Shown piece by piece: positions 45,892 to 54,326 of a DNA stretch of 64,000 nucleotides. Numbering within the stretch: position 1 is the stretch's first letter; each line of letters starts with the position of its first letter. A model generated the notes under the pieces. The model saw only the letters and a list, made by a program, of their open reading frames with translations. It was not told where the DNA came from and ran no database searches. Location of the stretch: assembly GCF_003597675.1 (NCBI RefSeq), contig NZ_CP030829.1, forward strand, positions 1-64,000. The letters are read 5' to 3'. The position numbers were made by a program, and so were the translations under genes. Source of the stretch: Neorhizobium sp. NCHU2750. Its GTDB lineage: Bacteria; Pseudomonadota; Alphaproteobacteria; Rhizobiales; Rhizobiaceae.

Positions 45892-46146
45892 ATGGAATGG
45901 CAGCTACAGGACGCTAAGAACCAATTCTCGAAAGTCGTGCAGAAGGCCCGTCATGAGGGTCCACAGACCGTGACCGTGCGCGGCGAGCGCACTGCAGTGG
46001 TCCTGTCGACGGCCGATTACGATGCGCTGCTCGCCGGTAGGCCGACCATCGTCGACCACCTTCTCGGCGAGCCGACATGGGATGCAGAGATGGCCGATCT
46101 GGTCGACGCCTGTCAGCCGGACATGAACAGGGGCGGCGCCAGCTGA
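45892..46146 (+). CDS. Phd/YefM-family antitoxin
   Basis: An 84 aa antitoxin. The N-terminus WQLQDAKNQFSKVVQKAR and the VTVRGERTAVVLSTADYDAL segment are the Phd/YefM DNA-binding fold. The C-terminal part (about 50-84) would wrap the toxin. ATG 45892 is preceded by TTGGAGCGG. The stop overlaps the toxin start by one base (TGATG). Confidence 0.88.
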   Translation: MEWQLQDAKNQFSKVVQKARHEGPQTVTVRGERTAVVLSTADYDALLAGRPTIVDHLLGEPTWDAEMADLVDACQPDMNRGGAS

Positions 46147-46547
46147 TGTATCTCGTCCATACCAACGTCATCACGCAGGCGCGCCGCGGCGACCCGCAAG
46201 CCGTTGCATGGTTGCGCAAGGTCGATCCGCAGACAATCTATCTGAGCGCGCTCACCCTTGGCGAAATCACCCGGGGCATTGCCCTCAGACAGGCATCCGA
46301 TCCGATGGTCGCCGCCCGTGCTGATGAATGGCTGCGCAAGCTGCGTCATGATCACCACGATCGGATACTGCCGGTTACCGGTGAAATCGCCGTGGAATGG
46401 GGACGGCTCGGCGGAGCCGGGCGGCGCAGTGAGATCGATAGATTGATGGCGGCAACCGCGATCGTCCATGATCTGATCCTCGTCACCCGCAACGCGGTCG
46501 AATTTGCCGATACCTATGCGGCGGTGATCGACCCATGGGAGGCATAG
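46146..46547 (+). CDS. PIN-domain toxin (VapC/FitB type) with altered active site
   Basis: A 133 aa PIN-domain protein paired with the upstream antitoxin. PIN toxins are Mg-dependent RNases. The usual first motif LLDTN is here LVHTN, so the first catalytic Asp is His5. Later acidic positions remain (LTLGEITRGI, DRLMAATAIVHDLILVTRNAVEFAD). Loss of the first Asp normally reduces or abolishes nuclease activity, so the toxin may be defective. The neighbouring decayed IS supports an eroding locus. Confidence 0.85.
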   Translation: MYLVHTNVITQARRGDPQAVAWLRKVDPQTIYLSALTLGEITRGIALRQASDPMVAARADEWLRKLRHDHHDRILPVTGEIAVEWGRLGGAGRRSEIDRLMAATAIVHDLILVTRNAVEFADTYAAVIDPWEA

Positions 46548-46809
46548 CATGGCTGCTGGCGTGATCGGGCCAGTTCCCGATGGAATGCCAGCCTTGCCGG
46601 CGCAGCCCCCTCTCTCGCCCTCCCCTCCCCCTCCCCCAACCGGCGGAAAGACTCTCATCGCAGCTTGACCGCACACTGAATTTCTTTCGCGGCTTCATTC
46701 GCGCCGGTCGCGCCAGCGCCGCCAATGCAGACGAGCGCCGTGTCTGCAAGCAGTTCGGCCACGCATGGGGCGAGACGAGCCGCAGCGATCGCCTTTGCAT
46801 CAATCCCGC
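46548..46809. other. Gap after the toxin gene
   Basis: No supported gene. It includes a pyrimidine-rich tract (46606-46636, mostly C and T). Small frames in both directions lack ribosome binding sites and recognisable domains. Confidence 0.4.
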
Positions 46810-46839
46810 AAAGGCCGCGGGCCTATAGCGCGGCTTTTT
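46810..46839 (+). terminator. Intrinsic terminator
   Basis: AAAGGCCGCG (46810-46819) pairs with CGCGGCTTTT (46829-46838) with one G-U pair and a 9 nt loop, and the T-run continues one base on. It reads on the plus strand and would end transcription coming from the toxin-antitoxin genes. Confidence 0.65.
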
Positions 46840-46970
46840 GCGCGGTGCGTTCCTCATTTGTAATGCCGGAAATTCGAGATCACGGCTTGCACGGATGGTT
46901 GGGGCAAAGCAGCCTGGCCAAAGCCCGAGTGACAAATTGGTGGAGGGAAGCCCCACCCTGCCAACAACGG

Positions 46971-47900
46971 TCATTGCCTGTCCGTGTCTGCCAGTTCGCC
47001 CTGCAGACTTCTGCGCGCATATCGGGCGGGCGGCATGCCCGCGTGTCGGGCAAAGGCGACGCTGAATGTGCTTGCCGAACCGTATCCCACCCGCTCGGCC
47101 ACCTCGTCCATTCCCATTTCACGGCTGCGCAGCAGTTGTTTTGCCAGTGCCATACGCCAGGCCAGCAGATATTCCATCGGTGGCAGGCCGACGATCCGGC
47201 TGAACCGGGCGAAGAATGCAGATCTGGAAAGGGCCGCTTCTTTCGCAAGATCTGCGACTGTCCAGGCATGGGCCGGTCGCGCATGGATGGCGGAGAGTGC
47301 TGCCGCCAGGCGTTCATCGGCAAGGCCTCGGCTGAGGCCCGATGTTGCGGTGGCTTGCGTGCCTGATCGCAGTGCCTCGATCAGAAGGACTTCCAGCAGT
47401 CGTTCCAGCACCAGCTCGCGGGCCGGACGGCCCTCGCGCGTTTCTTCCGCGACGAGCTGTATCAAGGTTCCAAGCCGCGGCTCGCGACGCACGATCACGA
47501 CATCAGGCAAGAGGGACACAAGCAGGGCCGCGTCCGGCGATCCGAAACTGCAATGCCCGATACGCATCTTCAGATCCGTGGGCCCATCCAGCCGACCAAG
47601 GCGAAAATGGCCCTCGCCCAACCGGGTGGGAAGCATCGCCGGAAGGTCGGCAGGAGCGTCGAGACTCTCGTTGACAAGGTCGCACATGGCCGGCGCCAGG
47701 ACGAAATCACCGGCCTCAAGCATGAAGGGTGGATGATCTGCGAAGGTGACGCGGCAGCACCCTTCCAGGATGGCGCAGTAGAACGGCTCGCCTGTTCCTT
47801 CTCGCTCGATCCGCCAGGTGCCGGCGCACTCGACCAGCTTGGAGAACCGGGCGGCGGGCTGCAGCAATGTGACGATTTCGGCGAGAGGATCAGCGGCCAT
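46971..47900 (-). CDS. AraC family transcriptional regulator
   Basis: A 309 aa regulator. The N-terminal cupin_6-type sensor domain covers about 1-190 (FYCAILEGCCRVTFADHPPFMLEAGDFVLAP). The C-terminal double helix-turn-helix covers about 205-300 (WTVADLAKEAALSRSAFFARFSRIVG and MDEVAERVGYGSASTFSVAFARHAGMPPARYARR). ATG 47900 is chosen over an in-frame TTG at 47918. It is divergent from an SDR gene that it probably activates. Confidence 0.9.
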   Translation of the reverse strand: MAADPLAEIVTLLQPAARFSKLVECAGTWRIEREGTGEPFYCAILEGCCRVTFADHPPFMLEAGDFVLAPAMCDLVNESLDAPADLPAMLPTRLGEGHFRLGRLDGPTDLKMRIGHCSFGSPDAALLVSLLPDVVIVRREPRLGTLIQLVAEETREGRPARELVLERLLEVLLIEALRSGTQATATSGLSRGLADERLAAALSAIHARPAHAWTVADLAKEAALSRSAFFARFSRIVGLPPMEYLLAWRMALAKQLLRSREMGMDEVAERVGYGSASTFSVAFARHAGMPPARYARRSLQGELADTDRQ

Positions 47901-47911
47901 GATCAGGACTA

Positions 47912-47929
47912 TCTCCAAAGAAATGGAGA
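47912..47929. promoter_or_regulatory. Inverted repeat in the araC-SDR divergent region
   Basis: TCTCCA-N6-TGGAGA is a perfect 6 bp inverted repeat in the gap between the divergent genes; it overlaps the ribosome binding site of the regulator gene. It could be an operator or an mRNA hairpin. Confidence 0.3.
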
Positions 47930-47998
47930 CTGAAGCGTATATATGGTCTCGGCTTGCGTGGCTATGATCACATCATTCCTATTCCTCTGGAGGTTCTC

Positions 47999-48751
47999 AT
48001 GCCCACAATACTGATCACCGGCTGCTCGTCCGGCTTCGGCCTGGAAACGGCCAAACTGTTTCTCGAACGGGGATGGGACGTGATTGCCACGATGCGCAGA
48101 CCTGATCGGGACCTGCTGCCGACATCCGATCGCCTGCGGATCCTGCCGCTCGACGTGACCGATCCGGCAAGCATTGCAAGCGCCGTTGAAGATGCCGGCG
48201 CGATGGACGTGCTGGTCAACAATGCCGGCTTTGGAGCCCCCTCCCCTGTCGAGCTCACCGCGCCAGAGACGATACAATCCCTGTTTCAGACCAACACGAT
48301 CGGCACATTGGCCATGGTTCAGGCCGTACTGCCGCAGATGCGCCAGCGCCGGTCCGGGGTCATCATCAATGTCACCTCCACCGTCACCGTGAAGACCTTG
48401 CCGATCGTCGGCGTCTACCGGGCGAGCAAGGCCGCGGTGAACGCCTTCACTGAAACGCTTGCGATGGAAGTGAAGCCTTTCGGCATAAGAGCGCATCTCG
48501 TCTTACCAGGCCGCTCGCCGACGACCCGGTTCGGAGAAAACGCCCGCCCCCATTTTCGCGGCATGGACGATGCGGACTACGCGCCGCAGATCCAGCAATT
48601 CGTGAAGGCAGTCCAGGATGATACCGGCCCGGTCACATATGCGTCCGACGTCGCTGCGGCGGTCTGGCGGGCCGCCACCGATGCGTCCGCGCCACTCTAC
48701 ATTCCCGGCGGAGCCGACGCCGAACTCTGGATGGCGGAGGCCGGCCTGTAA
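47999..48751 (+). CDS. SDR family oxidoreductase, AraC-linked
   Basis: A 250 aa classical SDR. Cofactor motif TGCSSGFGLETAK, then NNAGFGAP, and the catalytic Ser and YRASK in TSTVTVKTLPIVGVYRASK. ATG 47999 is preceded by CTGGAGG. Its substrate is unknown; pairing with a cupin-type AraC regulator is common for stress- or carbonyl-responsive reductases. Confidence 0.88.
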   Translation: MPTILITGCSSGFGLETAKLFLERGWDVIATMRRPDRDLLPTSDRLRILPLDVTDPASIASAVEDAGAMDVLVNNAGFGAPSPVELTAPETIQSLFQTNTIGTLAMVQAVLPQMRQRRSGVIINVTSTVTVKTLPIVGVYRASKAAVNAFTETLAMEVKPFGIRAHLVLPGRSPTTRFGENARPHFRGMDDADYAPQIQQFVKAVQDDTGPVTYASDVAAAVWRAATDASAPLYIPGGADAELWMAEAGL

Positions 48752-48845
48752 TCTGAAGGCGGCAGCGCTCCTGGAACAACTTGCCGTCTTCCTTTGAAGC
48801 TCAATCATCCTTGCAATTGTGGAATTATGGTCCATAAATGCGAGG

Positions 48846-50006
48846 ATGATCAAGCGAAGAATCCGGTCCCAGCTCGCAGAACTGCTCGATACGAGCTCCG
48901 CTGTCGCCCTTCTCGGGCCGCGACAGGTGGGCAAGACGACCATGGCGCTGGAGATCGCCGAAAGCCGGCCGGCCATCTATCTCGATCTAGAGTCCGATGC
49001 GGATCGGGCCAAGCTTGCGGAGCCCGAACTCTATCTTGCCCAGCACGAGGACAAGCTCGTCATCTTAGACGAGGTGCAGAGGCTGCCGGACCTCTTCCAG
49101 AACCTGCGCGGTCTGATTGATCGTGCCCGTCGTGCCGGCCGCCGCAACGGGCAGTTCCTGTTGCTCGGATCGGCCTCGATCGATCTCCTCAAGCAATCCG
49201 GCGAGACGCTTGCCGGCCGCATCGCCTATCTTGAAATGCATCCGGTCGACGGACTGGAAGTCGGCCCGCAGGAGCTCGACACGCTTTGGCTGCGCGGCGG
49301 ATTTCCCGACAGCCTTCTTGCTGCGGACGATCGTGCCAGTCTGCGCTGGCGGCAGGATTTCATCCGCACCTATCTGGAACGGGATATTCCCCAGCTCGGC
49401 CCACGCATCCCGGCGGAAACGCTGCGGCGGTTCTGGACCATGCTGGCGCATCACCAGTCGGGGTTGCTCAATGCCGCCGACCTCGCCCGCTCGCTGGGCG
49501 TCGACGGCAAGACGGTCGCCTCCTATCTTGACCTCCTCGTCGACCTTCTTCTTGTGCGCCGGCTGGAACCCTGGCACGCCAATGCCGGCAAACGCCTGGT
49601 CAAGTCGCCGAAGATCTATGTGAGGGACAGTGGGATCACCCATGCGCTCTTAGGCATCGGAAGCGGAGAACAGTTGCTCGGCCATCCGATCGCCGGCGCC
49701 AGCTGGGAAGCCTTCGTCATCGAAACCTTGATCGCCGCAGCCCCCGCCGGGACGACCGCGAATTTCTATCGCAGTTCGGCAGGGGCCGAGATCGACCTTC
49801 TTCTCACCCTCCCCGGCCGCCGGCCGTTTGCAATCGAGATCAAGCGCAGCCTCGCGCCCAAGCTGGAGAAGGGTTTTTATCTCGCCTGCGAGGATCTGCA
49901 GCCGGAAAAGAGGATCGTCATCTATCCGGGATCCGAGACCTATCCGGCCAAGAACGATGTGTCGGTCATGCCGCTCGCAGCCGCCGGGCGGATGCTGTTG
50001 GACTGA
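48846..50006 (+). CDS. AAA ATPase with DUF4143 domain
   Basis: A 386 aa protein of the AAA_14 plus DUF4143 family. Walker A is GPRQVGKTT near the N-terminus, Walker B is KLVILDEVQ, and the sensor-like LLLGSAS follows. The C-terminal DUF4143 part (about 190-350) ends in a PD-(D/E)xK-like core, AEIDLLLTL followed by FAIEIKRS. The biological role is unknown; nucleic-acid or defence-related work is possible. ATG 48846 gives the usual family N-terminus MIKRRI; GTG 48819 is an alternative. Confidence 0.87.
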   Translation: MIKRRIRSQLAELLDTSSAVALLGPRQVGKTTMALEIAESRPAIYLDLESDADRAKLAEPELYLAQHEDKLVILDEVQRLPDLFQNLRGLIDRARRAGRRNGQFLLLGSASIDLLKQSGETLAGRIAYLEMHPVDGLEVGPQELDTLWLRGGFPDSLLAADDRASLRWRQDFIRTYLERDIPQLGPRIPAETLRRFWTMLAHHQSGLLNAADLARSLGVDGKTVASYLDLLVDLLLVRRLEPWHANAGKRLVKSPKIYVRDSGITHALLGIGSGEQLLGHPIAGASWEAFVIETLIAAAPAGTTANFYRSSAGAEIDLLLTLPGRRPFAIEIKRSLAPKLEKGFYLACEDLQPEKRIVIYPGSETYPAKNDVSVMPLAAAGRMLLD

Positions 50007-50069
50007 TCGGGCGATATCCCGCGCCGGGACCGTCGAAGTGGCGGATCTCCCCTTCCCCGGATGATCGTC

Positions 50070-50867
50070 TCACTCCACCAATCCGATCATCGGCCCATAC
50101 CCGCCATGCCATGACCAGTCGGCCCGCTTGAGCGCAGGGTCGAACAGCCCGGTTCCATGCCCGCCATCGAGAAACAGTGCATTGCTGCATTTCAGCTCGT
50201 CGCGGAAGAACCGGGCAAGGTCATGAAAATTGACATCGTCCTCGCTGATTACGAACCGCAACGCCCCGTCCTCGCAGGCGCCGACGGCGCTGCGCCGCGT
50301 GCGGTCGCTGGACCCTTCGATCAGCGCCGGATTGAGCTTGTTGTTGATCACCAGCATCGGTCCGGACTGGGTGGCAAAGCGCGGCTCCTCCCGCCCCGAT
50401 TTCGATTGCTGTTCCAGATAATCCCCGGTCGTCAGGATATGGCCGCCGGCCCCGTCGAGAAAGAAGACGCCATTCGGCTGCTTGTAGAAATTGGGGATCT
50501 CGCCGGGCTTGCCCGTCACCACACGCCGGTTGGCCGGCACCAGTTCGCGCCCATCCTCGACGTAAAGGCCGACAGGGATGAAATCGTCGGAATACATGCC
50601 GGCATTCATGGCGAAGATCAGGTTCTTGCCGCCGGCCCGCAGCACATCACTCAGCGTCGAGAAACTGCGATAGGGTTTTCCCTCACCATTCTTCCAGAAC
50701 AGACGAAGATCCACCTCCCCGGGCTTTACCGCACATACGATATATCCCGAACTCTCGAAACTCTGCTTCAGGCATGGCGAGGTGGCGTCACCGGGGTAGG
50801 CTGCGAAGGCCGGCGCGGCCAACGCCGTGAGCATCGCCATAAGCAAGGATTTGGGTCGAAAAATCAT
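50070..50867 (-). CDS. Exported phosphodiester glycosidase-like protein (DUF2233)
   Basis: A 265 aa secreted protein. Signal peptide to about residue 22 (MAMLTALAAPAFA). Family motifs: FAMNAGMYSDDFIPVGLYVEDG, PNGVFFLDG, ATQSGPMLVINN, RSAVGACEDGALRFVISED and ALFLDGGHGTGLF, which match the NAGPA-type phosphodiester glycosidase domain. The bacterial substrate is unknown. ATG 50867 is used because it starts a good signal peptide. Confidence 0.82.
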   Translation of the reverse strand: MIFRPKSLLMAMLTALAAPAFAAYPGDATSPCLKQSFESSGYIVCAVKPGEVDLRLFWKNGEGKPYRSFSTLSDVLRAGGKNLIFAMNAGMYSDDFIPVGLYVEDGRELVPANRRVVTGKPGEIPNFYKQPNGVFFLDGAGGHILTTGDYLEQQSKSGREEPRFATQSGPMLVINNKLNPALIEGSSDRTRRSAVGACEDGALRFVISEDDVNFHDLARFFRDELKCSNALFLDGGHGTGLFDPALKRADWSWHGGYGPMIGLVE

Positions 50868-50942
50868 GTCGATGCATCCATCTATCGCCGGCAACCGGAA
50901 CATTTCGACTAACCAGCAGATTTATTTGGGGAAAATGAGACT

Positions 50943-50958
50943 TTTGACCGCCGTCAAC
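50943..50958. promoter_or_regulatory. parS: Second parS-like site
   Basis: TTTGACCGCCGTCAAC shares the 14 bp core TTGACCGCCGTCAA with the site between repA and repB, and fits GTT-N4-GC-N4-AAC with one mismatch, this time in the first base. It lies in the gap between two divergent exported-protein genes, not inside a credible gene. A second RepB site is the suggested meaning. The 3' half also forms a short GCCG/CGGC hairpin followed by TTTTT, so a terminator is the alternative. Confidence 0.4.
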
Positions 50959-51195
50959 GGCTTTTTCTCCGAATCGGTCCGCCCGCTTCAACGCTATCTG
51001 CCTGCATTCGCTCCCAATAGCGGGCGGAGAGAAAGCCTCCGCGTCAAGCGTCGATGGTCGGGCAACGTGAGGTCCGCATGTATGCGTGATTGCAGCGCGT
51101 TGTTCAATGCTTAGCCATCCGAACGCATGTGTCTTGCTGCACAGGGGCCGCTCTGAGATATTTCCCGCATGTGAATCAACACCTGCCGGAATACG

Positions 51196-54048
51196 ATGTT
51201 TTCCAGATCCATGGCCTATTCAGCCTGCCGGGCACTCGCTGTCCTCGTGACGATTATACTGGGCGCGATGCAATCGCCGCCGGCCCGCGCAGAGAATGCC
51301 GCCACACCGTGGCCGCAAACCCAGAGCGATCTTGCCGCCGATCCGGATGTGCATTTCGGCACGCTGTCAAACGGCATGCGATTTGCGATCATGCGCAACG
51401 CCACGCCGCCGAAGCAGGCGGCCATCCGCTTCCGCATCGGCTCCGGCTCGCTTGAGGAAAACGATGATCAGCAGGGATTGGCGCATTTTCTCGAGCACAT
51501 GGCCTTCCGTGGGTCGACGCATGTCCCCGAGGACGAGATGGTGCGCATCCTCCAGCGCAAGGGCCTGGCCTTCGGTCCGGATACCAATGCCCATACATCC
51601 TATGACGAAACCGTCTATTCGCTTGATCTTCCGCAGGTGGATGCCGACACGATCTCCACCGGCCTGAAATTGATGCGCGAGACGGCAAGCGAATTGACGC
51701 TCGATGCCGCCGCCTTCGACCGCGAACGCGGCGTCATTCTCTCCGAAGAGCGGCTGCGCGATACACCGCAATATCGGGCCGGCATGGCTACGCTCGATAC
51801 GCTGCTCGAGGGGCAGCGTGTCACGCTGCGCTCACCGATCGGCAAGACGGAGGTCATCCGCAATGCACCGGTCGGTCTTCTGCGCCAGTATTATGCCGCC
51901 AATTATCGCCCCGACCGGGCTACACTGATCGTCGTCGGCGATGTCGATCCTGCGGCGATTGAAACCGGGATCCGCCAGCGCTTCGACGACTGGAAGGCGA
52001 CCACTCCCAATCCGCCGGCACCCGACCTCGGCAAACTGAAGGCTGAAGGCGAAACATTCAACATCGTTGCTGTGCCTGGCAACATGACGCGCGTGCAGAT
52101 CGCCTGGACACGTCCGTTCGATGGCGCGCGCGATTCCGTTGCCAAGCAACGCGCCGAGCTTGTCGAGGATCTTGGTCTCATGGTGCTGCAACGCCGCCTG
52201 AGTGCGGCCGCGAGCAAATCGGATGCCCCCTTTATCAGTGCCAATGCGGGTGGACAGGACCTTTTGAAATCGGCCCATCTCGTAGCGGTCTCGGCCAGTT
52301 CGCAACCGGAAAAATGGCAGGCAGCGCTTGCGGCGATAGATCAGGAGCAACGCCGCATCGAGCAATTCGGCGTTACCCGGGACGAGATCCAGCGGGAGAT
52401 CGTCGAATACCACTCGGCCTTGCAGGCGCAGGCAGCGGGGGCTGCCACCCGGGCCACACCGGCGCTTGCCTCCATGCTTGCCGAAAGCGTCGATAACGAT
52501 GAGGTATTTACCTCGCCGGCGGAAGATCTCTCGCTATTCGAGAAAATCACGGCGGAGGTGACCGTCGCAGAGGTCGACCAAGCGCTTCGGGCCGCCTTTG
52601 CCGGCAATGGACCTCAGGTCCTGCTTCAGGCAGGGCAGGCGCCGAAAGGGGGCGCCGACGCGCTTCGCCAGGCTTATGCTGCCTCCCGTTCCGTTGGCGT
52701 TTCCGCCAACGCAAGCGCGCAAAGTGTCGCCTGGCCCTATACCTCGTTCGGACAGCAGGGCGTGGTCGCCGAGCGCCGCACTGTCGACGATCTCGGCCTG
52801 ACCCTGGTGCGCTTCGCCAACGGCGTACGCCTCACCATCAAACCGACAAAGCTCCGCGACAAGGAAGTGGTTGTGCGCGAGCATATCGGGCGTGGCCGAC
52901 TGGGGATGCCACATGACCGCTCTCTGCCTTTATGGGCATCTTCCGCCGTGATTCTGTCCGGAACGAAGGCCATGGACTTCGAGGACATCCAGAAGGCGCT
53001 GGCCGCAAAGATCTTCGATATCGATTTCTCCGTGGGCGACAGTTCAGTCAGGTTCGACGGCCGGACGCGGACGGAGGATCTCGAAACGCAGCTGCAATTG
53101 ATGGCCGCCTACACATCCGATCCAGCCTATCGACCGGAGGCCTTCAAGCGGGTGCAGCAGGCCTATCTGTCCAGCCTCGACCAGTATGATGCGACGGCGG
53201 GCGGCGTGCTGGGACGGGATTTTTCCGGCCTCGTACATTCCGGCGATCCGCGTTGGACTTTCCCCGGTCGGGACGAGATAACGGCCGCGACGCCGGACGA
53301 TTTCGAAGCTCTGTTTCGCCCTTTGGTCTCCGCCGGGCCGATCGAGATCATCATCGCCGGCGATGTGACCGTCGATGACGCCATCCGCCTGACGGCAGGC
53401 ACCTTCGGCGCTCTTCCTCCGCGGGCGGACGCCCTATTGCGGCCCGGCGAGGATAACGTGCAGTTTCCGAGGGCGACGGCAGAACCCGTCACTGCCGTGC
53501 ACAAGGGCAGGGATGACACTGCGGCAATCGCAGTCGGGGCGCCCGTCGGTGATCTGCTTTCCGATATTCCTCGCTCCTTCGTCGCCAGCATTACCACGCA
53601 GATCATCCAGAACAGGCTGATGGACCAGTTCAGGATTACCCAGGGGGCGACATATAGTCTGCAAGGCGACGCCGAGCTTTCAAGAGATTTGCGCGGCTAC
53701 GGCTTTGCCTATCTGTATCTGGAGACGACGCCGCAGAAGGTGGACGCCTTCTACATGCTACTCGACAGGGTTATCGCCGACCTCGGATCCAGCACGGTCT
53801 CCGCCGACGAACTGTCGCGCGCCCGAGAGCCGGCAATCGAAACACTCAGGCATCAGGAGCAGACCAATGATTTCTGGGCGCGGTCTCTGCAGCAGGCGCA
53901 GACAGATCCGCGGCGGTTGGACCTGATCCGCTATAGTCCGGAAGGCTATGGCAAGGTGACTGCGGATCAGGTGCGAGAATTCGCGAAGGACTATTTCAAG
54001 GGGGACCGGCTCTGGAAGTTGGAGGTCCTGCCTCAAGGTCTCCGGTGA
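51196..54048 (+). CDS. M16 family zinc metallopeptidase, exported
   Basis: A 950 aa insulinase-family peptidase with two M16 repeats. Signal peptide to about residue 32 (MQSPPARA). The inverted zinc motif HFLEH is at H97-H101, and the third ligand is probably E177 in FDRERGVILSEE. The second, inactive half begins around residue 530 and contains AIAVGAPVGD and NRLMDQFRITQGATYS. It probably degrades small peptides in the periplasm. It is one full-length gene rather than the split pair seen in some rhizobia. Confidence 0.92.
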   Translation: MFSRSMAYSACRALAVLVTIILGAMQSPPARAENAATPWPQTQSDLAADPDVHFGTLSNGMRFAIMRNATPPKQAAIRFRIGSGSLEENDDQQGLAHFLEHMAFRGSTHVPEDEMVRILQRKGLAFGPDTNAHTSYDETVYSLDLPQVDADTISTGLKLMRETASELTLDAAAFDRERGVILSEERLRDTPQYRAGMATLDTLLEGQRVTLRSPIGKTEVIRNAPVGLLRQYYAANYRPDRATLIVVGDVDPAAIETGIRQRFDDWKATTPNPPAPDLGKLKAEGETFNIVAVPGNMTRVQIAWTRPFDGARDSVAKQRAELVEDLGLMVLQRRLSAAASKSDAPFISANAGGQDLLKSAHLVAVSASSQPEKWQAALAAIDQEQRRIEQFGVTRDEIQREIVEYHSALQAQAAGAATRATPALASMLAESVDNDEVFTSPAEDLSLFEKITAEVTVAEVDQALRAAFAGNGPQVLLQAGQAPKGGADALRQAYAASRSVGVSANASAQSVAWPYTSFGQQGVVAERRTVDDLGLTLVRFANGVRLTIKPTKLRDKEVVVREHIGRGRLGMPHDRSLPLWASSAVILSGTKAMDFEDIQKALAAKIFDIDFSVGDSSVRFDGRTRTEDLETQLQLMAAYTSDPAYRPEAFKRVQQAYLSSLDQYDATAGGVLGRDFSGLVHSGDPRWTFPGRDEITAATPDDFEALFRPLVSAGPIEIIIAGDVTVDDAIRLTAGTFGALPPRADALLRPGEDNVQFPRATAEPVTAVHKGRDDTAAIAVGAPVGDLLSDIPRSFVASITTQIIQNRLMDQFRITQGATYSLQGDAELSRDLRGYGFAYLYLETTPQKVDAFYMLLDRVIADLGSSTVSADELSRAREPAIETLRHQEQTNDFWARSLQQAQTDPRRLDLIRYSPEGYGKVTADQVREFAKDYFKGDRLWKLEVLPQGLR

Positions 54049-54254
54049 TCGCCGGGGGAGGGGAGGTGGAGTTGCCGGCCAGCAAGCTCGTAGCGCCATA
54101 ATTCCCGCCCAACCGCGGCCGCGCCGCCTCTGGATCGTGCCGTCCGCTGAAACCCGATATGCCAGGCTGGAGCCTCATCAAGCTGGCCTGCGCTTGCGAC
54201 TGCAGGCGTTCAATCAGAGGAGGACGGATGGCAGCAATGATCATGTTCGCAAAA

Positions 54255-54299
54255 GTGTCGACACATTGGTAGACAGAAGCGCGCTTTGGTGATTTATAT
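54255..54299 (+). promoter_or_regulatory. GTGTCGACAC operator and promoter of the catabolic operon
   Basis: A perfect palindrome GTGTCGACAC (54255-54264) is followed by TAGACA (54270-54275) and TTATAT (54294-54299), a plausible -35/-10 pair 18 bp apart. The same palindrome, with longer flanks, occurs at 60656-60671 before the E1alpha gene. A GntR- or LacI-type regulator not present in this window is likely. Confidence 0.55.
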
Positions 54300-54326
54300 T
54301 TGTCGCAAAGCCGAGGGGACAAGACA

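Noticed and set aside
46483..46974. Minus-strand frame of 163 codons between the toxin and AraC genes
   Set aside because: Very Arg/Pro/Ser-rich, overlaps the toxin gene and a terminator, and has no ribosome binding site.
50827..51114. A 95-codon plus-strand frame covering the second parS-like site
   Set aside because: It overlaps the signal-peptide end of the divergent DUF2233 gene, has no ribosome binding site and no homology.
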